64,000 bases of DNA. It comes from Branchiostoma belcheri (lineage: Eukaryota > Chordata > Leptocardii > Amphioxiformes > Branchiostomatidae). Below, one piece after another: positions 57,365 to 64,000 of the stretch (position 1 is its first letter; every line of letters begins with the position of its first letter). The stretch spans positions 176,280 through 240,279 of the forward strand of contig NW_017803858.1 of NCBI RefSeq assembly GCF_001625305.1, in the 5' to 3' direction. A program made the translations under genes and the position numbers. The notes under the pieces were generated by a model. The model was not told where the DNA came from. It worked only from the letters and a program-made list of their open reading frames with translations, and made no database searches.

Positions 57365-57670
57365 TGAAGTTCATCTGACAAAGTACTGCTCTATGCTCTA
57401 ATATTCTAATAATTAAAACCTTAGGACTAATCTTAGTATGATCTGATTTAACCCCCATGGAAAAACGGATACATTTCAGTCAAGTACTAGTATTCCGGAG
57501 GGGGGGGGGTAAAACTACAAAAGAGCTCATTACATGTCGGTACAAATGTTTGAAAGGTCTGAAGACAAAAATAATAATGATAATTTAGAACTTTTTTTTA
57601 ATTTTTAACAAATAAACAAAACACATACAAGACAAAGAGGTATACAAACACTAAACATACAAATAGACTT
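57365..57670. other. Intron of gene H, left part
   Basis: AT-rich with a G11 run near 57498. Nothing else seen. Confidence 0.4.
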
Positions 57671-57678
57671 AGTGGCAA

Positions 57679-58500
57679 TCAGTTTTTACAAGGTAAGTTA
57701 AAAGGTTCCCATTTTTTGTTGTGCTTTGATATTTTGTTCTTAAGTGTCGCAATATTTTTCTCTAGTCTATGTACATACTTAACGAAGGTAATAAATTCAT
57801 GGATAGATAGATTAGGTGACTCCCGGTTTTTATAAATATATATTTTACCTAATAAAATAATAACATTACAAATGACTGGTGTTTCACTTGATAGGTCTCC
57901 CAGCAATACATTCAATGGGTTGTTAATATCTAAGTAGTGTCCTGTTGTTGAATTAAACCAGACTTGAACTTTTTTCCAGAATGAAAATACAACGTGACAG
58001 TTCCAAAATAAATGCTTACTTGTCTCTTCCTCTTCCCCACACAGAGAACATTTCGAAATACTTTTGATATTCCCAACATACAGCATTCTGTTGGTGGCAA
58101 GAAACTTATGTAAGAGTTTAAATTGGAACATCCTGCTTGAGGAGTCTATAGTTATTTTGTAAGGTAACTGAAATATTTGTCTCCAGGGGAGAACAGCATT
58201 AAAATCATCCTCCAATAAGACATGGTATTTTCTGGGTCTATCTTAAGGCTTTGTTTCCATAAAGAAGTCATACACTTTCTTATTAATCTTTGTTCCGTTA
58301 CACCACTCATAGTTTTTTAAGAGCGGTCTGCACACTTGCAAGTGATTGAAAGTATTACTAGTTTTTCTTGGACACACTCTAACTAATAAAGAAAACAGCC
58401 CATTGTATGTATATTCAGAGCAGAGCTTCCCGTATTTCTTAAGTAGTACTTGATATGGTATGGGTTTTCCATTATAATTTAGAACTTTGAGATTCTTCTA
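57679..58500 (-). mobile_element. LINE 3' fragment with zf-RVT domain in gene H intron
   Basis: A 178-residue open frame (58215-57679): FQFKLLHKFLATNRMLY then CSLCGEEEETSKHLFWNC, the zinc-binding region found after the reverse transcriptase in L1-type LINEs. Upstream on the same strand to about 58500 the coding continues past stops (KPIPYQVLLKKYGKL-like). A 5'-truncated insertion without the RT core. Target duplication not identified. Confidence 0.7.
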
Positions 58501-58902
58501 TTTAAAAACCACCTGCACTTCTAGCTGGTTGGTATAGCCAGGCAAACAGCAAGTAACCCCCCCCCCCATGAAAAATGGTACACTCCGGTGCACAGTGGCT
58601 GAAATCTAAAATCTCTGATGCAGTTTTTCTCGTCAACCCAAAGCAGAAAGCTCGTCTGCCATAACGGAGCACCAAGAGAAGACAAACTGGTTTGAAACGA
58701 GACAAAATCAAAACTTAGGTAGTGGCCAGGGTCGCAGGTACTGTATGTTTGCTTTCGCCCCCCTTCCCCTTCAGTTCTTCTATGTTCACATCCAGAAAAG
58801 GCGCACAAATCACGATCTTACTGGGGGTTTTCTTACTCAAAAATGAGATCAATTTCATTATGTGCTTGCCAGAATACTTTGTTGCTCGCCTCTAAGCCTT
58901 AC

Positions 58903-59060
58903 CTGCTTCCTATGACGGTTTTTCTCGTCACGTAAACCGGAACTCGGGCAGCTTTGTCCTTCTTTCGTCTCGTGAGGTCAGGGGTCATTATGAGTTGGGT
59001 CAAAAGTCAACTTACTATCCTGATGACCCAGATAATATATTTTACGTTTGCCAGCACGTC
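58903..59060 (-). promoter_or_regulatory. Exon 1/promoter of gene H
   Basis: Donor cag/GTAAGG and gaactcgggcagctttgtcc conserved. The CRE position reads tttacgtt, so no CRE. Confidence 0.55.
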
Positions 59061-59069
59061 TAAATGCTC

Positions 59070-59372
59070 AGGCTAGTTTCCACAAGGCTTCTTACAGTTC
59101 TTCGGTGTAGTCTCCAACAGGCTTCTCTCAGGGCTTCCGTGTAGCCTACAACAGACTTCTTACAGTTCTTCGGTGTAGTCTCCAACAGGCTTCCCTCAGG
59201 GCTTCCGTGTAGCCTACAACAGACTTCTTACAGTTTGTCGGTGTCTCTCCAACAGGCTTCTCTCAGGTCTCCGGTGTAGTCTCCAACAGGCTTCTCTCAG
59301 AGCTTTGATGTAGTCTCCAACAGGCTTCTCTCAGGGCTTTGATGTAGTCTCCAACAGGCTTCTCTCAGGAAT
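59070..59372. repeat. 34-bp minisatellite upstream of gene H
   Basis: About nine imperfect units built from tctccaacaggcttctctca plus gggcttt/ccg-tgtag. Alternates between two variants (ctccaacaggc and ctacaacagac) in the left half. Confidence 0.85.
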
Positions 59373-59464
59373 GAATAAATATTATTCAAATATATCTCCA
59401 GTACAAGAAGATTTTTTTTGACACTAAGAATATTCAAAGCCATCTTCCTTGGATTGAACTTTCA

Positions 59465-59655
59465 TTTATTTATTTATTTTCTTTATTTTATTGAAATTGC
59501 AACAATGCAATACACGCGGAACAGAGGCAGCTGTTGCTGGTGTTGTGTCCCGCACATAGAAACGAATACTGGACAGACAATACTCATTTTCACTTGAGTC
59601 TAGTGTGGAAAGTCGTGTAAAGTGCCTTTCCCACGAGCACAAGACTTTTATTTAT
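59465..59655. mobile_element. SINE-like fragment
   Basis: gtgtaaagtgcctttcccac followed by gagcacaagact resembles the 3' region of the SINE at 22588-22700. It is preceded by an (ATTT)n run. No tRNA-like head seen. Confidence 0.4.
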
Positions 59656-60229
59656 ATCTTGAGATGCACTACATTTGTAGAGGGAATGCCGATCAACATA
59701 ACAAGTTGGTATTTCCAGATTTTCACATTTCTTTTACTTTCTTTCCTTACAAGTAGGAACATGCAGACATTACAGGAGAATATAAATCGACTCTTCAATG
59801 AAATGACAGGAAATCTCGATACTGCCTTCAAGATTTCTGTACTTCTGTAGTGTATAATCAGACTTGTGTACAGCATTTATCTGCAGCTGCAATGCGGGAT
59901 AATTCGGCAAGGAGGCGCTGTAGGTCTACAGGTGTATCATAGCCCTTTAGAATAGTACAAATCGCAAACTAACAATGAGATGTCCCTCTTTTCTCATTTT
60001 TAATCATAATCAATGCCTTGACAATATACAGATTTCTTAACATCTCAGTGTACATTTTTGTAGGGGGCATATTCACTATTCAAATTACAAAACACTTAGA
60101 AAATCACTAGCTATGAACTGACATTCATGCTACGTCTTGTCTATTTATAAAAAGAATGATTGGTTTTCCTGTGGCCCTCTCCAACATAGACACAGCACCT
60201 ACAGTTATTGTTCCGGAAACACAAAGAGT
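59656..60229. other. Spacer H/I
   Basis: AT-rich; no recognised coding sequence. Confidence 0.4.
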
Positions 60230-61786
<1,557 letters not shown>

Positions 61787-62353
61787 TTACAACGTAACCC
61801 AACATAATTCTGACGTGTTGTCTTTCTCGCATTTGAATAAATTTGCCTCTATGTTGTTCCAATCATAATTTGAGATCTTACAATTACTCACTCACACCAC
61901 CGAACTCGCTCAAAACATTGAATTATATTTTTTATCACTTTTACGACTACAAACAAAATGACTCCATTTGCTAGGCTGGAAAGAAAGTCGGCAGTATAGC
62001 CTATAGGTTTGGTCACCAGGCTTCTCTATTTACTGTTTTTACAAATCAGTTCTACGCGTTTCTAGATTTTGTAATGTACGCCTTGTGCGATTCTTTACAA
62101 TACAATTAACATTTCTATATAATTTCAAGTACTCTAAAAAGGCCACTTTGCCTTATGCAAATCGACGTAAATGTAAGTGGCGAGGGTCGGGCGTATGTTT
62201 GATTTGGCCCCCCTCCCCCGTTCAATGCAACGATATTCACATCCCGAAAATGCCTACAAATTATCATCCTACTGCGGTTCTTCTTCCATAGAAATGGTCT
62301 TAAACTATTCCACCCAACATCAGAATACTTTGCTGTCCGTTTCTAAGCCTTAC

Positions 62354-62530
62354 CTGCTTCCTATGATGGTTTTTCTCTTCGCGTGAACCGGAACTCGGGC
62401 AGCTTTGTTCTTCTGTCGTCTCGTGACGTCAGAAGTGAACGCCAGGTGGGTCAAAGATAAAGTTGTGTACCTGACTAACCATGTAGTACATTTGACGTCA
62501 GGTGGCACGTTACGTTTTAGTTTCCTCACA
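62354..62530 (-). promoter_or_regulatory. Exon 1/promoter of gene I
   Basis: Donor cag/GTAAGG; full CRE tgacgtca at 62493-62500. Confidence 0.6.
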
Positions 62531-63565
62531 ATATAAACGTTTTACACACTTTTACAAGTAGACCACCAAACGACTTAACATGCGCCCGATTTTCTTGTCT
62601 AGTATAATATTATGTGAAGGAATATAGAAATCACAGTTACGCCTGTTTGATCTGAATCGTGATTTCTTTGTCAGACCGTTACCATAATCATATCCAGTTG
62701 CTCGAGTAACTGCTTTTTGGCGAGATTTCTATGTTTTGTGACCAATTGACAATCTCTATATTCATAGAAAAAAAAGGTCACTAGAAGGCATTGTGTTCAA
62801 TGTACTGAACTATTTAATTGTGTTAGTGGTAAATATATGTAGCTAAATCTTCGAAGAGAGAATTCTGTCCATATACAACATAACGTCTATAGCTTTTCCC
62901 TAGTCTAAAATTACTTCCTACAGTTGCTATGCTATCGGCTTTAAAGGATTTACCGCAACCAAACGCTAGTTTACAGAGTTGATATTGGTCAAAAGCTATT
63001 TTTGTAGTACATTTGGGAACATACTCCGTCAGAGCGAACTATTATAGAAACACGAAGATAGCACATTCATACAAACTAACTTCTACTTTTGAAATTCTGC
63101 GTACGATCACTTACCGATGTTAATTACTGACTATGCACATGTATATTATCCAATCAATACCATCAAGATTTATGTTTTTCAACAATTCATGATAGATACA
63201 AAAATGATTTCTTTTGTGAAAAGAACTGATAACAAAACAGAATATATGGGCTAATAAAGAAAACCAAGAAATGAGAATTATCATTGTACCTGCTGTACAT
63301 TATAGTTGTACATAAATTAGAAATAAAGTGGACAGAAGTATAAGACTTCGGCATTTCCCCTGGAAAACTCATTACCTGTTTGTTAATACATGTCTTATAA
63401 ATTCTTACAGAATATTTAGCCTAAATTTTTTTAGTATCAATGTGGTATATCCTTATGGTTGGTTTCAGTATAGCAAAATCACCAAGAGAAGATCAAGCAA
63501 ACTAAAGGTAGTAGATAATCACAGTTGCAGATTTCGACTTTCCTTGTGAAATTTCATATGTTGAG
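62531..63565. other. Cassette spacer I/J
   Basis: Diverged upstream flank of gene I and 3' flank of gene J. No gene. Confidence 0.5.
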
Positions 63566-64000
63566 TTAGGACTGACTTCGACAATGGTCACACTTGTAGT
63601 GTTTTTCTCCTGTATGGGCTCTCATATGTTGGGCTAAAGAAGGCTTGAAAGTTGTCCTGTAGCCACATTCCCCACACATGTAGGGTTTCTCACCGGTGTG
63701 TTTTGCTTTATGATCATCTAAGGTGGATTTCCGTGCTGCAGAATAGTCACACTGGTCACACTTGTAGGGTTTTTCTCCTGTATGGGTTCTCATATGTTTA
63801 GATAAGACAGACTTTTGAGCTGTCCTGTATCCACACTCCCCACACATGTAGGGTTTCTCACCAGTGTGTTTTGTGAGATGATAGTCTAAATGAGATTTAT
63901 GTGCTGCAGAAAAGTCACACTGGTCACACTTGTAGGGTTTTTCTCCTGTATGGGTTCTCATATGTCTGGATAAGGTAGTCTTAAGAGTTGTCCTGTACCC
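63566..64000 (-). CDS. C2H2 zinc-finger protein J (C-terminal part, cut by window end)
   Basis: Coding enters from beyond the right edge (finger with YRTTLKTTLSRHMR). Then four complete fingers follow: [56 protein letters not shown]. The final finger is cut short: HYKCDHCRSQS and a stop, because a few bases are missing compared with the usual CSYSAASK ending. The stop still gives a protein with complete upstream fingers. Confidence 0.8.
   Translation of the reverse strand, partial: GYRTTLKTTLSRHMRTHTGEKPYKCDQCDFSAAHKSHLDYHLTKHTGEKPYMCGECGYRTAQKSVLSKHMRTHTGEKPYKCDQCDYSAARKSTLDDHKAKHTGEKPYMCGECGYRTTFKPSLAQHMRAHTGEKHYKCDHCRSQS

Noticed and set aside
59070..59372. Possible CRISPR array
   Set aside because: Head-to-tail minisatellite with no unique spacers, in a eukaryotic setting.

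Overview
This is chordate-type eukaryotic DNA. The finger and receptor styles (REST-like '[14 protein letters not shown]' zinc fingers in tandem, an intron-less LRR receptor with YEDVD tail motifs, a tRNA-derived SINE with a GT tail) are what I associate with amphioxus (Branchiostoma). That assignment is inference from protein style. The window is scaffold sequence with gaps at 16383-16402, 32110-32840 and 39261.

Left part (1-13.3 kb): an LRR transmembrane receptor (7214-9433, minus) whose decayed tail coding continues past its stop to about position 200. That tail is interrupted by a degraded RLE-type non-LTR retrotransposon (3334-7146, bounded by a 75-bp direct repeat) and by two GC-rich foldbacks. 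A GIY-YIG ORF inside a 30-bp inverted repeat and several dispersed repeats follow.

Middle-left (13.3-20.4 kb): a segmental duplication in two copies either side of a 20-N gap. The copies differ by a 730-bp TA-target DNA element, an 873-bp LINE fragment and a deletion, so they are probably two haplotypes. They contain receptor-tail debris and an orphan zinc-finger promoter.

Right part (20.4-64 kb): a tandem array of C2H2 zinc-finger genes, all on the minus strand. Each cassette is about 3-4 kb: a non-coding exon 1 ending in a GTAAGG donor, an intron of about 0.6-1 kb, and one exon carrying the whole reading frame (N-terminal SPTG-type leader plus about 12-15 fingers). Most promoters carry a CRE-like TGACGTCA/G. 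Intact frames are 39481-40836 and 46594-48027. The others are frameshifted, nonsense-bearing or cut by gaps, including one apparent gene fusion (60.2-61.7 kb). The 35.57-39.26 kb and 39.26-42.96 kb blocks are near-identical, and one is probably an assembly duplicate.

The most notable object is a 7.36-kb TTAA-flanked element (23261-30623) in the upstream region of the first zinc-finger gene. Its empty site is preserved in paralogous cassettes. It carries a THAP-DDE transposase gene (Kolobok-like) on the minus strand and, convergently, an apparently intact three-exon gene for a P2X7 C-terminal 'ballast' (zinc-coordinating cysteine) domain protein.
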